From Streptococcus ratti FA-1 = DSM 20564 (lineage in GTDB: Bacteria > Bacillota > Bacilli > Lactobacillales > Streptococcaceae), in assembly GCF_000286075.1 (NCBI RefSeq), contig NZ_AJTZ01000005.1, positions 992,001-1,056,000 of the forward strand: DNA of 64,000 bases. Direction: 5' to 3'. A model generated the notes under the pieces. It had not been told where the DNA came from and did no database searches. It saw nothing but the letters and a program-made list of their open reading frames with translations. The position numbers and the translations under genes are program-made. Shown piece after piece: positions 19,472-28,189 of the stretch (its first letter is position 1; each line of letters opens with the position of its first letter).

Positions 19472-21037
19472 CTAGTCGTTGCTTGGGTAATCACGTTCTG
19501 AAACTTTATGCCCAATTTCACCGGCGTTTTCCTTTTGGACAAAAGTATTAGCATTAATATAGGCAATAGCACTGGCTTTTAGAACATCAAAATCAAGACC
19601 AGAAGCATTGAAGATAGTATCCGTATCAACATTTTCAACGGAAACAAGTACACGCGCCTGAGCATCGATACCATCTGTAACAGCCTCGATATTGTAGCTG
19701 TCCAGCTTAACCGTTTGATTAAAGAATTTATCAATAGCATTGAAGATAGCTTCTACAGATCCCTTACCATTGGCAATAATTTCAACTTCTTCACCATCTC
19801 CATTGACCATGATAACCTGCGCTGTGATGGTATCATCTTCATTTGAAGTCAGTCTCAAATCTTTGAAATGGAAGCCTTCAGGATTTTCAACAGAGGTACC
19901 TGCAACTAAAGCTCTGATATCGGCATCAGTAATATCATGTTTTTTATCCGCCAAGGATTTAAATTTAGCAAAGAGAGCCGCAATTTCAGATTCTTCAAAA
20001 TCCAGAGCCAATTCTTTTAATTTCTCAACAAAAGCGTGACGGCCGGATAATTTTCCAAGTGGTAACGAATTTTTCTTAACACCGACCAATTCAGGCGTGA
20101 TAATTTCATAAGTCAGAGGATTCTTAAGCACACCGTCCTGATGAATACCAGATTCGTGTGAGAAAGCATTACCGCCGACAACTGCTTTATTTTTAGGAAC
20201 AGCGATACCTGAAAAACGCGACACCAGCTCAGAAGTATTAACTGTTTCATTGAGAACAATATCTGAAGTAGCCTCATAATAATCCTCACGAATATTGAGA
20301 GCTACAGCGACCTCTTCAAGGGCAACATTACCAGCACGTTCACCAATACCGTTGACTGTTCCTTCAACACGTCCGGCACCGTTTTTAATGGCAGCCAGAG
20401 TATTTGCTGTTGCCATGCCAAGATCATCGTGGCAGTGAGGACTGAAGATGATTTTGCGGTCGGATTTAACATTTTCAATCAGGTATTTAAAGATATGACC
20501 AAATTCTACCGGTGTTGTAAAGCCGACAGTATCAGGAATATTAATGTAAGTAGCACCGGCATCTACAGCCGTTTGAACAACCTGAAGCAAGAAATCAAGC
20601 TCAGTACGTGTAGCGTCTTCTGGTGAAAATTCAACCACATCAAATTTTGAACAAGCATAGGTAACATGCTCTGTAATCGCCGCCAGAATCTCTTCTTTGG
20701 ATTTCTTGAGTTTAAACTCACGGTGAATAGGACTGGTCGCAATAAAGACATGGCATTGAGGAAATTTAGCATCTTTGAGTGCTTCATAGCAGGCATCAAT
20801 ATCAGACTTAACAGAACGTGCCAATCCTGATACGGCTGTCTTTGTCATTGCAGCAGCAATTTGTTTAACAGCTTCAAATGAATCGGGACTGGCTGCCGGA
20901 AAGCCTGCTTCAATGGAGGAAATGCCCCATTTTTCCAGCTGCTTAGCGATTGCAACTTTTTCTTTTATCGAAAAATTAACGCCGGGCGTTTGCTCACCAT
21001 CGCGCAGTGTTGTGTCAAGAAATTCAACCTTATGCAT
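19472..21037 (-). CDS. leuA: 2-isopropylmalate synthase
   Basis: Claisen condensation of acetyl-CoA with 2-oxoisovalerate, the committed step of leucine synthesis. [20 protein letters not shown] is the family start (521 residues), with AAGGTGG upstream; the frame extends 31 codons further through the attenuator and is not used. Metal ligands appear in [11 protein letters not shown] and [12 protein letters not shown], and the C-terminal regulatory (LeuA allosteric) domain begins near 390, so leucine feedback is expected. It heads the operon leuA-leuB-DUF1294-leuC-leuD. Confidence 0.96.
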   Translation of the reverse strand: MHKVEFLDTTLRDGEQTPGVNFSIKEKVAIAKQLEKWGISSIEAGFPAASPDSFEAVKQIAAAMTKTAVSGLARSVKSDIDACYEALKDAKFPQCHVFIATSPIHREFKLKKSKEEILAAITEHVTYACSKFDVVEFSPEDATRTELDFLLQVVQTAVDAGATYINIPDTVGFTTPVEFGHIFKYLIENVKSDRKIIFSPHCHDDLGMATANTLAAIKNGAGRVEGTVNGIGERAGNVALEEVAVALNIREDYYEATSDIVLNETVNTSELVSRFSGIAVPKNKAVVGGNAFSHESGIHQDGVLKNPLTYEIITPELVGVKKNSLPLGKLSGRHAFVEKLKELALDFEESEIAALFAKFKSLADKKHDITDADIRALVAGTSVENPEGFHFKDLRLTSNEDDTITAQVIMVNGDGEEVEIIANGKGSVEAIFNAIDKFFNQTVKLDSYNIEAVTDGIDAQARVLVSVENVDTDTIFNASGLDFDVLKASAIAYINANTFVQKENAGEIGHKVSERDYPSND

Positions 21038-21075
21038 AAGATACCACCTTCTAATTAGAAAAATAAAGTAAAAAA

Positions 21076-21122
21076 ACATCTCACTCAGAAACCCAAGCGA
21101 GATGTCTTTTCTTCCCGCTTGG
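21076..21122 (-). terminator. leu operon attenuator: terminator with competing antiterminator
   Basis: On the minus strand ACATCTCGCT (21105-21096) pairs with AGTGAGATGT (21085-21076), followed by seven T: an intrinsic terminator before leuA. CCAAGCG (21122-21116) can instead pair with CGCTTGG (21099-21093), which covers the terminator's left arm: an antiterminator. Upstream, GGCTAGTGC/GCATTAGTC (21156-21135) forms a further hairpin that begins at the leader-peptide stop codon. Confidence 0.85.
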
Positions 21123-21150
21123 TAAGCCAAACAGGACTAATGCTTTTGCA

Positions 21151-21195
21151 CTAGCCCTCACACCTCAACAACAAAGCGTCATTTCGTGTAAACAT
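21151..21195 (-). CDS. leu leader peptide
   Basis: A 14-residue frame, MFTRNDALLLRCEG, with AAGGA upstream at about 11 bp. It has three consecutive TTG leucine codons (21166-21174) just before its stop, the hallmark of a ribosome-mediated attenuator: stalling at scarce Leu-tRNA favours the antiterminator described at 21093-21122. Too short for standard gene finders. Confidence 0.8.
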   Translation of the reverse strand: MFTRNDALLLRCEG

Positions 21196-21229
21196 TGACT
21201 TTTTTTCCTTTCAGATGTAACTTGTTACT

Positions 21230-21258
21230 ATCATACCTTTTTTTAAAAAGATTGTCAA
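21230..21258 (-). promoter_or_regulatory. Sigma-A promoter of the leu operon
   Basis: Minus strand TTGACA (21258-21253), 17-bp spacer, TATGAT (21235-21230). It lies about 35 bp before the leader peptide start. Confidence 0.85.
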
Positions 21259-21270
21259 TATCATTTAAGT

Positions 21271-21285
21271 AATTTTCTGAAAAAT
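21271..21285 (-). promoter_or_regulatory. CodY-like box upstream of the leu promoter
   Basis: AATTTTCTGAAAAAT on the plus strand matches the CodY consensus AATTTTCWGAAAATT at 14 of 15 positions (the motif is palindromic). It ends about 13 bp upstream of the -35, placing leucine synthesis under branched-chain amino acid/GTP sensing in addition to attenuation. Confidence 0.65.
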
Positions 21286-21550
21286 CAAACAATGAATTCC
21301 AGCTGCTTTTTCAAAAACCAAACAGTCACATAAATCAAGCCATCAGCTGCATCAATCTGCGGTAATAAACCGTTGCTTCTATTTATTTTCAGCCCTCTGG
21401 CATATTCATCTGGCTGATAATTGAGTTCTTTGATAGCAGCCTGTACTTTCTGGTAAGTGCTGTCTTTGACCCTAAGTCCGTTAAGACACGTAAAACAGTT
21501 TCAACACCAACTCCTGCCAATGCGGCAACTTCTTTCATCGTTACTTTCAT
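21285..21550 (-). pseudogene. Remnant of a LacI-family regulator
   Basis: The start MKVTMKEVAALAGVGVETVL is a LacI-type helix-turn-helix. After LTD the frame breaks, and in another frame the domain continues RVKDSTYQKVQAAIKELNYQPDEYARGL, the normal end of a LacI DNA-binding domain and hinge. The following residues (to TGA at 21285-21287) no longer look like a sugar-binding domain. So the gene is frameshifted and truncated to about 85 codons. The remnant ends at the CodY-like box of leuA. Confidence 0.8.
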
Positions 21551-21593
21551 AGCTTACTCCACTTCACTTTAATATATTTATTGCAGCACTGTC

Positions 21594-21607
21594 AGAAAGC
21601 GTTTTCT
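21594..21607. promoter_or_regulatory. cre-like or LacI-type operator
   Basis: AGAAAGCGTTTTCT is a near-palindrome close to the catabolite-responsive element consensus (two mismatches). It lies just upstream of the LacI-family remnant, so it may be that regulator's former operator or a CcpA site. Confidence 0.4.
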
Positions 21608-21685
21608 ATCTTTTTATTCTTTTTTCAGCATCATTTTCATTTTGCCTATTTGCTGGTAAATAAAAAACACAGATTAACCTGTGCT

Positions 21686-22315
21686 TTAATAAGAATCCTT
21701 TAGAATGCTGGCAATTTTGGTATTGATCAAATCAATGGCTACGATATTAGTCACACCTTCCGGAATCACAATATCAGCATAGCGCTTGGTCGGCTCAATG
21801 AACTGATGGTACATGGGTTTAACGACCTCAGTGTACTGCTCAATAATACTGTCAAGACTTCTGCCGCGCTCTTCCATGTCACGTTTGATGCGCCGGATAA
21901 TGCGAATATCATCATCGGTATCTACGAAAAGTTTAATATCCATTAAATTGCGCAGACGCTCATCTTCTAGTACCAAAATGCCTTCAACAATAAAGACATC
22001 CTGCGGTTCTTGACGGTAGGTTTTAGCGCTGCGTGTGTGCAGACTGTAATCGTAAATAGGAATATCTACCGGACGCCCCGCCTGCAGCTCTTTGATGTGT
22101 TCAATCATCAAGTCCGTATCAAAAGCCAGAGGGTGGTCGTAATTAGTAGTCACACGTTCTTCAAAGGTCAGGTGGCTCTGATCCTTATAATAAGAATCAT
22201 GCTCAATCATCGCAATCTTAGCACTGGGAAAGTGAGATAAAATTTCCCGTGAAACGCTGGTCTTTCCTCCGCCGGAACCGCCTGTGACACCAATAATAAT
22301 CGGTTTTTTTCGCAT
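21686..22315 (-). CDS. udk: Uridine kinase
   Basis: Phosphorylates uridine and cytidine in pyrimidine salvage. Walker A GGSGGGKT spans 12-19, followed by [10 protein letters not shown], the [12 protein letters not shown] substrate loop and the [17 protein letters not shown] lid region. The 209-residue product from [10 protein letters not shown] matches the family. The reading frame continues 42 codons upstream through a Trp- and Cys-rich stretch that is not part of the family; the chosen start lacks a clear ribosome site, so an upstream start cannot be wholly excluded. Confidence 0.92.
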   Translation of the reverse strand: MRKKPIIIGVTGGSGGGKTSVSREILSHFPSAKIAMIEHDSYYKDQSHLTFEERVTTNYDHPLAFDTDLMIEHIKELQAGRPVDIPIYDYSLHTRSAKTYRQEPQDVFIVEGILVLEDERLRNLMDIKLFVDTDDDIRIIRRIKRDMEERGRSLDSIIEQYTEVVKPMYHQFIEPTKRYADIVIPEGVTNIVAIDLINTKIASILKDSY

Positions 22316-22493
22316 AATAAACAAGAAGGACACTAAAAACAGCTCAATTCCAATAGTACAATCTGGAAAAGTCCAGCAAACAGCATTAAGCCATTGGACA
22401 GCTGCATCAGCCCATCGCAAATGAGATTTGTCCTTTTTCATTCCTTTCTTTTACTTGGCAAAAATATCTTCCTATCTATTTTACACTAAATCA

Positions 22494-22502
22494 TGTTATA
22501 AT
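22494..22502 (+). promoter_or_regulatory. Extended -10 promoter of the oxidoreductase-helicase operon
   Basis: TGTTATAAT, an extended -10, about 33 bp before the start codon; no good -35 is visible. Confidence 0.55.
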
Positions 22503-22534
22503 GAAATAAAAATTTACAGAGCTGGAGGCATCCT

Positions 22535-23515
22535 ATGCTTAAACTTGGTATTATGGGAACGGGATCTATTTCCCATCAGTTTATTGAAGCAGCTGAGCTG
22601 TCGCAAAATTATCAGCTGACAGCTGTTTATTCACGCAGGCTGGAAACGGCTAAAAACTTTTCTGCCCGCTATCATGATGTCTTTTGTTATGAAGATTTGG
22701 CTGACTTTTTGAAACATGATTTTGATGTCCTTTATATTGCCAGCCCAAATGCTCTTCACTTTGAACATGCAAAAGCGGCCTTAAAAGCCGGAAAACATGT
22801 CATCGTTGAAAAACCTGCTTTTTCAAGACCGGAAGAATTGGCTGAGGTTATTCAGCTGGCTGCCGATACAAAGCGCTTTTTCTTTGAAGCAGCCAGAAAT
22901 TACCATGAAGGATCACTAGCTGTTATCAAGGACTTTCTGGCTCATAAAACGGTCATTGGTGCTGATTTTTCTTATGCTAAATATTCTTCAAAAATGAAGG
23001 ATCTGCTTGATGGCAAGATACCCAATGTCTTTTCAGACAGATTTTCAGGTGGTGCTCTTGTTGATTTGGGAATTTACCCTATCTATGCTGCCTTGAAACT
23101 GTTTGGTAAACCAAAGAGTGTCAACTATACTGCGACCCAGCTGGAAAATACTATTGATTTAAACGGCAATGGCAATCTGATTTATCCCAACTTTCATGTT
23201 TCTCTTAGAGCCGGAAAAAATTATAACGCCTTAGAATATGCTGAGATCTACACGGCAGAAGGTACTTTACGGCTCAATCACATTCAAGGTATCAGCTCTG
23301 CTATTTTCCAAAGACACGATGGCAGCCGTGAAAAACTGGCTCTCCCTGAAATAGAGCACCTGATGCTGGAAGAAGTCAATCATTTTGCCCAAATGATGGC
23401 AAATCCAGATGAAAGACTTTATCAGATTTGGCTGGAAGATGCAAAATCTGCCAGCCAGATTCTTTATCAAATGCGCCAGAGCGCAGGAATTGTATTTGAG
23501 GCGGACAAACAATGA
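22535..23515 (+). CDS. Gfo/Idh/MocA family oxidoreductase
   Basis: A 326-residue NAD(P)-dependent dehydrogenase. The N-terminal Rossmann motif is MGTGSIS (7-13), the conserved Glu-Lys-Pro (VEKP, 91-94) follows, and the C-terminal half has the family's GGALVDLGIYPIY. Such enzymes oxidise or isomerise sugars, inositols or trans-dihydrodiols; the substrate here is unknown. GGAGG sits upstream of the ATG. Its TGA overlaps the ATG of the helicase gene (ATGA), so the two are translated together despite unrelated functions. Confidence 0.85.
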   Translation: MLKLGIMGTGSISHQFIEAAELSQNYQLTAVYSRRLETAKNFSARYHDVFCYEDLADFLKHDFDVLYIASPNALHFEHAKAALKAGKHVIVEKPAFSRPEELAEVIQLAADTKRFFFEAARNYHEGSLAVIKDFLAHKTVIGADFSYAKYSSKMKDLLDGKIPNVFSDRFSGGALVDLGIYPIYAALKLFGKPKSVNYTATQLENTIDLNGNGNLIYPNFHVSLRAGKNYNALEYAEIYTAEGTLRLNHIQGISSAIFQRHDGSREKLALPEIEHLMLEEVNHFAQMMANPDERLYQIWLEDAKSASQILYQMRQSAGIVFEADKQ

Positions 23516-24594
23516 AAACACACTTTCCAACAGGCTGGCAGGATAAACTCCAGCAGCTCCATTTTACAGACTTTACCCAGATTCAAAAGGAGGCCTTTGA
23601 GCCTATCAAAAATGGGCAAAACTTTCTGGGCATAAGCCCCACAGGAACCGGAAAAACACTGGCTTACCTTTGGCCCAGTCTGTTGAATCTTCAGGCTAAA
23701 AAAGCACAGCAGCTGCTGATTTTAGCACCCAACAGCGAATTAGCCGGGCAGCTGTTTGAAGTTACTAAAACATGGGCCCAACCCCTTGGCCTGACAGCTC
23801 AGCTTTTCTTATCGGGTTCCAGTCAAAAGCGGCAGATTGAACGTTTGAAAAAAGGACCTGAAATTCTCCTCGGGACGCCAGGCCGTATCTTCGAGCTGGT
23901 CAGACTTAAAAAAATCAAGATGATGGCTGTCAACACCATCGTTCTTGATGAATTTGATGAGCTATTAAACGATTCCCAGTACCAGTTTGTTGAAGGGATC
24001 GTCAACCGTGTCCCGCGCAGCCACCAAATGATTTACATGAGCGCTACCAACAAACTCAATCAGGGAGTTTTGGCAGAAGACACCCTTAGGGTCGATCTAT
24101 CCAATCAACAATTGGACAGCATTTCTCATTATTACATCACTGTGAATAAACGGGAGCGCACAGAACTCCTGCGCAAGCTGTCCAATATTCCTGATTTTCG
24201 TGCTCTGATTTTTTTCAACAGTCTGTCTGACTTGGGAGCAAGCGAAGAACGCCTGCAATACAGAAATGTGCCAGCTGTCTCACTGGCCAGCGACATTAAT
24301 GTGAAATTCCGCAAGGTCATTCTTGAAAAATTTAAAGAGCACGAACTGTCCTTACTTTTAGCAACTGATCTAGTTGCACGCGGTATTGATATTGATGATC
24401 TAGAGTATGTTATTAATTTCGACCTCGCACGTGACAAAGAGTCCTATACGCACCGCGCCGGACGCACAGGCCGCATGGGAAAAACAGGAGCGGTTATCAC
24501 CTTTGTCAGCCATAAGGAAGAACTGAAAAAACTGAAAAGATTTGCCAATGTCTCAGAAATTTTCCTAAAAAATCAAATCTTGCAGATAAAATAA
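23512..24594 (+). CDS. DEAD-box-family RNA helicase with DEFD motif
   Basis: A 360-residue core helicase lacking long N- or C-terminal extensions. Motifs in order: Gln25 of the Q motif (TQIQ), Walker A SPTGTGKT (42-49), GTPGR, motif II DEFD (146-149) instead of DEAD, SAT, LLATDLVARGID and HRAGRTGR. Asp146-Glu147, needed for ATP hydrolysis, are kept. It is probably involved in RNA remodelling or cold adaptation; I recall similar short CshB-like helicases in streptococci. It is the second gene of a two-gene operon ended by a long hairpin. Confidence 0.87.
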   Translation: MKTHFPTGWQDKLQQLHFTDFTQIQKEAFEPIKNGQNFLGISPTGTGKTLAYLWPSLLNLQAKKAQQLLILAPNSELAGQLFEVTKTWAQPLGLTAQLFLSGSSQKRQIERLKKGPEILLGTPGRIFELVRLKKIKMMAVNTIVLDEFDELLNDSQYQFVEGIVNRVPRSHQMIYMSATNKLNQGVLAEDTLRVDLSNQQLDSISHYYITVNKRERTELLRKLSNIPDFRALIFFNSLSDLGASEERLQYRNVPAVSLASDINVKFRKVILEKFKEHELSLLLATDLVARGIDIDDLEYVINFDLARDKESYTHRAGRTGRMGKTGAVITFVSHKEELKKLKRFANVSEIFLKNQILQIK

Positions 24595-24619
24595 AGCAGG
24601 TGTCACCTATATACAATAC

Positions 24620-24674
24620 AAGAAGGGAATGAAGCGAACAACTATGATGGTTGTTTGCCTCACTCTCTTCTTTT
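24620..24674 (+). terminator. Terminator of the helicase operon
   Basis: A 23-bp imperfect stem (GAAGGGAATGAAGCGAACAAC pattern against GTTGTTTGCCTCACTCTCTTC, with G-U pairs) around a 7-base loop, ending TTTTATAT. Confidence 0.7.
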
Positions 24675-24773
24675 ATATTGCACTAATGTGTGGCACAGCA
24701 GCTGGGAATCGAACTAATCATCTAAGCTAGTTGCAGTATTTACTTAGCGGGGGATTTCTGCCGAACCTTAAAA

Positions 24774-24801
24774 GGAACAACCGGCAGCTGCCAATTGTTC
24801 C
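24774..24801 (-). terminator. Terminator of pckA
   Basis: GGAACAA pairs with TTGTTCC, enclosing the palindrome GGCAGCTGCC; TTTT follows on the minus strand, 40 bp past the stop. Confidence 0.65.
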
Positions 24802-24840
24802 CCACTTCCTTATTTCTGTGCATTCCACTATAAAAGGAGC

Positions 24841-26481
24841 TTATTTCAAATTATCAATGACCTCCTGCAAATGAGAGATAGCTTCTGCAGGCAGGGCTGA
24901 CTTTGGATTCTTTTGGTTAAACGATTCCAGATACTGCAGGCGAACCTTCATGCGCTGACGGATAATTTTAACGTAAGCCTGATCAAAATTAGGAACTTTG
25001 TAGTCAGATGAAGCCAGATATTCAAAGCCTTTGACAGCACCGAATGGTTTAAATTCTGCCGTACCATCCACAACCTGTTCAATCACGTTTAAAGAAGTTT
25101 CTTTAGGAATCTTTTGACCTAAATAAGAACCTGTATTGATAATATAACACTTAACGCCCGATTCAAACAGATGCTGGAATTTCAGATAATCTTCCACCAG
25201 CGGATAAACACGGAATGGGTTGGCATAAGGTTCGATAATCAAGGTATCCAGACTGTCTGAAGTATTTTCAGCGGTTGAACGTGTAGTGATTAAAGTACAG
25301 CCCATCGTTGAAGCCATGACAGGGTCAGTAATTCTGATGAGCGGTGGCAGAGAGTCATCTTTCATAATCCAAAAGATTGATTGAATGGGAGCATCAATGC
25401 GGTCAACGCGGTTTGGTGTTGAGAAACGCGATTTGATTGTCCGACCATTGCCATTGCGGACATCTTCTGTTACCAGACGAAGATGACCTTCCTTATCCAG
25501 AGCAGCACCGCAATTTTGAACGGTTACAAAATATTTTTGTTCCCTGTGTCCTGCCGGATAATCACTGGTCTTATCGAAATAAGAAGGTTCAAGAGCGATT
25601 GTTGAGCCGTCCTCTTCAGAAATGACAAAAGCATCGTCATGCAGCACATTAATATTATATTTGCCATCATGCTTTGCATGCGTCAATGTTGATTTACCAG
25701 AGCCAGACAGGCCGAAGAAAGAGGCTACATGCGGTTTCAGGCCTTCTTTTTCAAAAATTTTTAGACCCCCGTGGCAGGCAACAAACTTGTTTCGATTAGC
25801 AGTACCCCAAGCCAAAGTCAGCGTAGCTTTCTTCAATTCACCAAAATAGTGAAGACCCAGAATAGCTGCACAGTTGTGATTGGTGTCAAAATAGACCAAT
25901 CCATCCGGATAATCTGGGTGGCTCCATTCCGGATCTGAGAAGATATAAATATCCGTCTCTTCATAACGTTTGGAATTTTTCAAACGTGCACGATAGGTAT
26001 CATTTAACATTTGAAAGTTTGTCAGCCATGAATATAGATTATTGATATCATCCTGCGGAACCATCAAATGAGCACGGAGCATGAAAGCTTCATCAAGACC
26101 TACGATAGCATCTGCCCGATAAAAAGTGCGGTGTCTGGCTTGGAAAATCGCTTCACGCACAATTTGCAAAATTTTAGCATCTTCTGCACTGTCGCGCCCA
26201 AAAATCCGACGAGCTTTGGCAGTCCGGCCGACAATACCGCCAGAATTTTCCAATAAGATTTTAGCATCCCGCGGAAGACCTAAATCTTCAGCGTGAGCAA
26301 CAGGCGAATCTAAAACGATGGTATTGGGAGCCTTAGCAGCTAAGCGGTAAGCTTCCGCCAGCCCCTTTAGAGAAACTACGTGATTTTCATAAAAAGCAGT
26401 TTCGATAGTTGTCTTTAATGCTGAAAAATAGGGGTTATTTTTGCGCATAGACTCTTCTGAAAAATGTTGTCGTGTGACCAT
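24841..26481 (-). CDS. pckA: Phosphoenolpyruvate carboxykinase (ATP), divergent form
   Basis: A 546-residue protein interconverting oxaloacetate and PEP. Catalytic features align by eye with E. coli PckA: Arg86 (IVGRTAK), the Lys-Lys pair 217/218 (FGELKK), His237 (VACHGG), P-loop FFGLSGSGKST (255-265), metal-ligand Asp282-Asp283 (LHDDAFV) and Arg in IKSRFSTP. Surrounding sequence is unusual: GRSPKDKY is reduced to GRTAKAR and GDDEHGW to HDDAFVI. It may therefore form a separate subfamily. Start MVTRQHF has GAGGAGG upstream. A consensus cre overlaps the promoter, so CcpA repression on glucose is expected. Confidence 0.85.
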   Translation of the reverse strand: MVTRQHFSEESMRKNNPYFSALKTTIETAFYENHVVSLKGLAEAYRLAAKAPNTIVLDSPVAHAEDLGLPRDAKILLENSGGIVGRTAKARRIFGRDSAEDAKILQIVREAIFQARHRTFYRADAIVGLDEAFMLRAHLMVPQDDINNLYSWLTNFQMLNDTYRARLKNSKRYEETDIYIFSDPEWSHPDYPDGLVYFDTNHNCAAILGLHYFGELKKATLTLAWGTANRNKFVACHGGLKIFEKEGLKPHVASFFGLSGSGKSTLTHAKHDGKYNINVLHDDAFVISEEDGSTIALEPSYFDKTSDYPAGHREQKYFVTVQNCGAALDKEGHLRLVTEDVRNGNGRTIKSRFSTPNRVDRIDAPIQSIFWIMKDDSLPPLIRITDPVMASTMGCTLITTRSTAENTSDSLDTLIIEPYANPFRVYPLVEDYLKFQHLFESGVKCYIINTGSYLGQKIPKETSLNVIEQVVDGTAEFKPFGAVKGFEYLASSDYKVPNFDQAYVKIIRQRMKVRLQYLESFNQKNPKSALPAEAISHLQEVIDNLK

Positions 26482-26512
26482 TATACTCCTCCTCAAAATA
26501 TTATCTTCTACC

Positions 26513-26521
26513 ATTATATCA
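26513..26521 (-). promoter_or_regulatory. Extended -10 of pckA
   Basis: TGATATAAT on the minus strand, about 32 bp before the start; the -35 region falls inside the cre site. Confidence 0.65.
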
Positions 26522-26528
26522 CATTTTT

Positions 26529-26543
26529 ATGTAAACGTTATCA
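26529..26543 (-). promoter_or_regulatory. cre site upstream of pckA
   Basis: ATGTAAACGTTATCA on the plus strand matches the catabolite-responsive element consensus WTGNAANCGNWNNCA at every defined position. It covers the -35 region of pckA, a position expected to block RNA polymerase. Confidence 0.75.
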
Positions 26544-26559
26544 TTTTTTTGAAAACTAA

Positions 26560-26587
26560 ATGAAACTCAGCAAAAACCGAGTTTCAT
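26560..26587 (-). terminator. Terminator of gapN
   Basis: ATGAAACTC pairs with GAGTTTCAT across a 10-base loop, 7 bp after the gapN stop, followed by TTAGTTTTC. Confidence 0.65.
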
Positions 26588-26593
26588 AAATGT

Positions 26594-28021
26594 CTATTTG
26601 ATATCAAATACAACCGATTTAATTCTAGTCATAGCTTCGATAGAGTATTTAACTCCCTGAGTATTGACACCTGATTTTTTAGCACCCAAGAATGGGAAGT
26701 TATCTGTACCGCGCTGTGTTTTATTATTGATATGAACGGTACCGACTTCAAGCTGCTCTGCAATTTTGAATGCCAGTGGATAATCATTGGTGAAAACAGC
26801 ACTTTGCAAGCCAAATTCAGATTGATTAGCAATGTGAACAGCTTCTTCAGCCGAATTGACACGGATAATCGGCAGCACCGGACCAAATGGTTCTTCCCAA
26901 GCCAAGCGCATATCCGTTGTAACATTGTCAAAGACTGTCGGATAGATCGTATTGCCCTCACGCTTAATATCTGTAAGAGCTGTTGCTCCTCTTTCTTTGG
27001 CGTCAAGAATAAGGCCTTCCACATAATCAGCTGCTTTTGTATCGATCAATGGCGTGATATCAGTATTATCTTCCGGTAATCCAACAGTTAAATTAGAGAC
27101 CCGCTCAACAATAAGCTCAGCCAATTTATCTGCTACGCTGTCCATCACAAGCACACGCTTAACAGCTGTGCATCGCTGACCTGAGTAGCCAAAGGCACCA
27201 TCAACGATATTTTTAGCTGTCAGATCGAGATCCGCATCTTCAAGCACGATGGCTGCATCTTTGCCGCCAAGTTCAAGCATAATTGGACGCATACCAGCCA
27301 AACGGCCGATATTTTCACCAACCGGTGTCGAACCAGTAAAGTTGATAAAATCAACAGCTTTATGCTCAACAATATAATCACCGATAACAGAACCCCGTCC
27401 GGTAATAGTATTAAAGACACCAGCCGGAAGCCCAGCTTCTGCAAAGGCTTCTGCCAAAAGAAGTCCTGAAATTGAACCTTGCGTCGGTGGCTTAAAGGCA
27501 ACAACATTTCCTGTGATAAGTGCCGGAGCAATTTTTGAGCCAGCAAGGTTTACTGGATAATTAAAAGGTGAGATCGCTAAAACAAGCCCTACTGGTTCAC
27601 GGCGAACCACGGCAATTTTTCTCTTGCTGGCAGCTTCAAAACTTCCGCCTTCAAGGACTTCACCTTGTGTACGAACTCCTTCAGCAGCCGCAAATTCCAT
27701 GATTTCTACTGTACGTGTAACCTCACCGACAGATGATTTAAGCCCTTTGGCAATTTCTTTGGAAAGGACAGAACCGATTGCTTCTGCTTTGCTTTGCAAA
27801 ATGTCAGCTGCTTTACGGATATAGTTAGCACGCTCCACATAAGAAAGCGCACGCCAAGCCGGAAAGGCAGCCTTAGCCGAAGCATAGACATAATCCACTT
27901 CATCAGTGCTCATAGCAGGAACAGAACCAAGTTCTTCACCTGAAGCAGGAGCGTAAATTTTAATCTCATCTTGAGAAAGTTTCCACTCACCATTGACATA
28001 ATTTTTATATTGTTTTGTCAA
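26594..28021 (-). CDS. gapN: NADP-dependent non-phosphorylating glyceraldehyde-3-phosphate dehydrogenase
   Basis: A 475-residue aldehyde-dehydrogenase-family enzyme that oxidises glyceraldehyde-3-phosphate directly to 3-phosphoglycerate, the main NADPH source in streptococci lacking the oxidative pentose pathway. The catalytic Cys (about 284) lies in GYSGQRCTAVKR and the general base Glu (about 250) in MLELGGKD; FSPFNYP-like AISPFNYPVN is present. The N-terminus MTKQYKNYVNGEWKLS equals the S. mutans enzyme as I remember it, with many differences later. AAGGAG precedes the start. Monocistronic between two terminators. Confidence 0.96.
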   Translation of the reverse strand: MTKQYKNYVNGEWKLSQDEIKIYAPASGEELGSVPAMSTDEVDYVYASAKAAFPAWRALSYVERANYIRKAADILQSKAEAIGSVLSKEIAKGLKSSVGEVTRTVEIMEFAAAEGVRTQGEVLEGGSFEAASKRKIAVVRREPVGLVLAISPFNYPVNLAGSKIAPALITGNVVAFKPPTQGSISGLLLAEAFAEAGLPAGVFNTITGRGSVIGDYIVEHKAVDFINFTGSTPVGENIGRLAGMRPIMLELGGKDAAIVLEDADLDLTAKNIVDGAFGYSGQRCTAVKRVLVMDSVADKLAELIVERVSNLTVGLPEDNTDITPLIDTKAADYVEGLILDAKERGATALTDIKREGNTIYPTVFDNVTTDMRLAWEEPFGPVLPIIRVNSAEEAVHIANQSEFGLQSAVFTNDYPLAFKIAEQLEVGTVHINNKTQRGTDNFPFLGAKKSGVNTQGVKYSIEAMTRIKSVVFDIK

Positions 28022-28051
28022 AGTATATCTCCTTTTTACTGTAATACCCTT

Positions 28052-28079
28052 ATTTTATCATTTTTTTTATATTTTTCAA
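28052..28079 (-). promoter_or_regulatory. Sigma-A promoter of gapN
   Basis: TTGAAA, 16-bp spacer and TGATAAAAT (extended -10) on the minus strand, about 30 bp before the start. Confidence 0.65.
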
Positions 28080-28093
28080 TCTTTTGTTACGAT

Positions 28094-28108
28094 AAGATTC
28101 AGAAAATT
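28094..28108 (-). promoter_or_regulatory. Possible CodY box upstream of gapN
   Basis: Minus-strand AATTTTCTGAATCTT matches AATTTTCWGAAAATT at 13 of 15 positions, about 15 bp upstream of the -35. Confidence 0.4.
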
Positions 28109-28189
28109 AAGACAAAATATTTTACTTTCTTTTATTCTCCTAAAAAGGTAGTGATTCAGTTAAAAGTAAAAAATGAAAACTGGAGCAGA

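Noticed and set aside
24690..24725. tRNA-like stretch (GTTCGATTCCCAG on the minus strand)
   Set aside because: The T-loop-like bases are not flanked by a pairing T-stem and no acceptor, anticodon or D-arm can be drawn.
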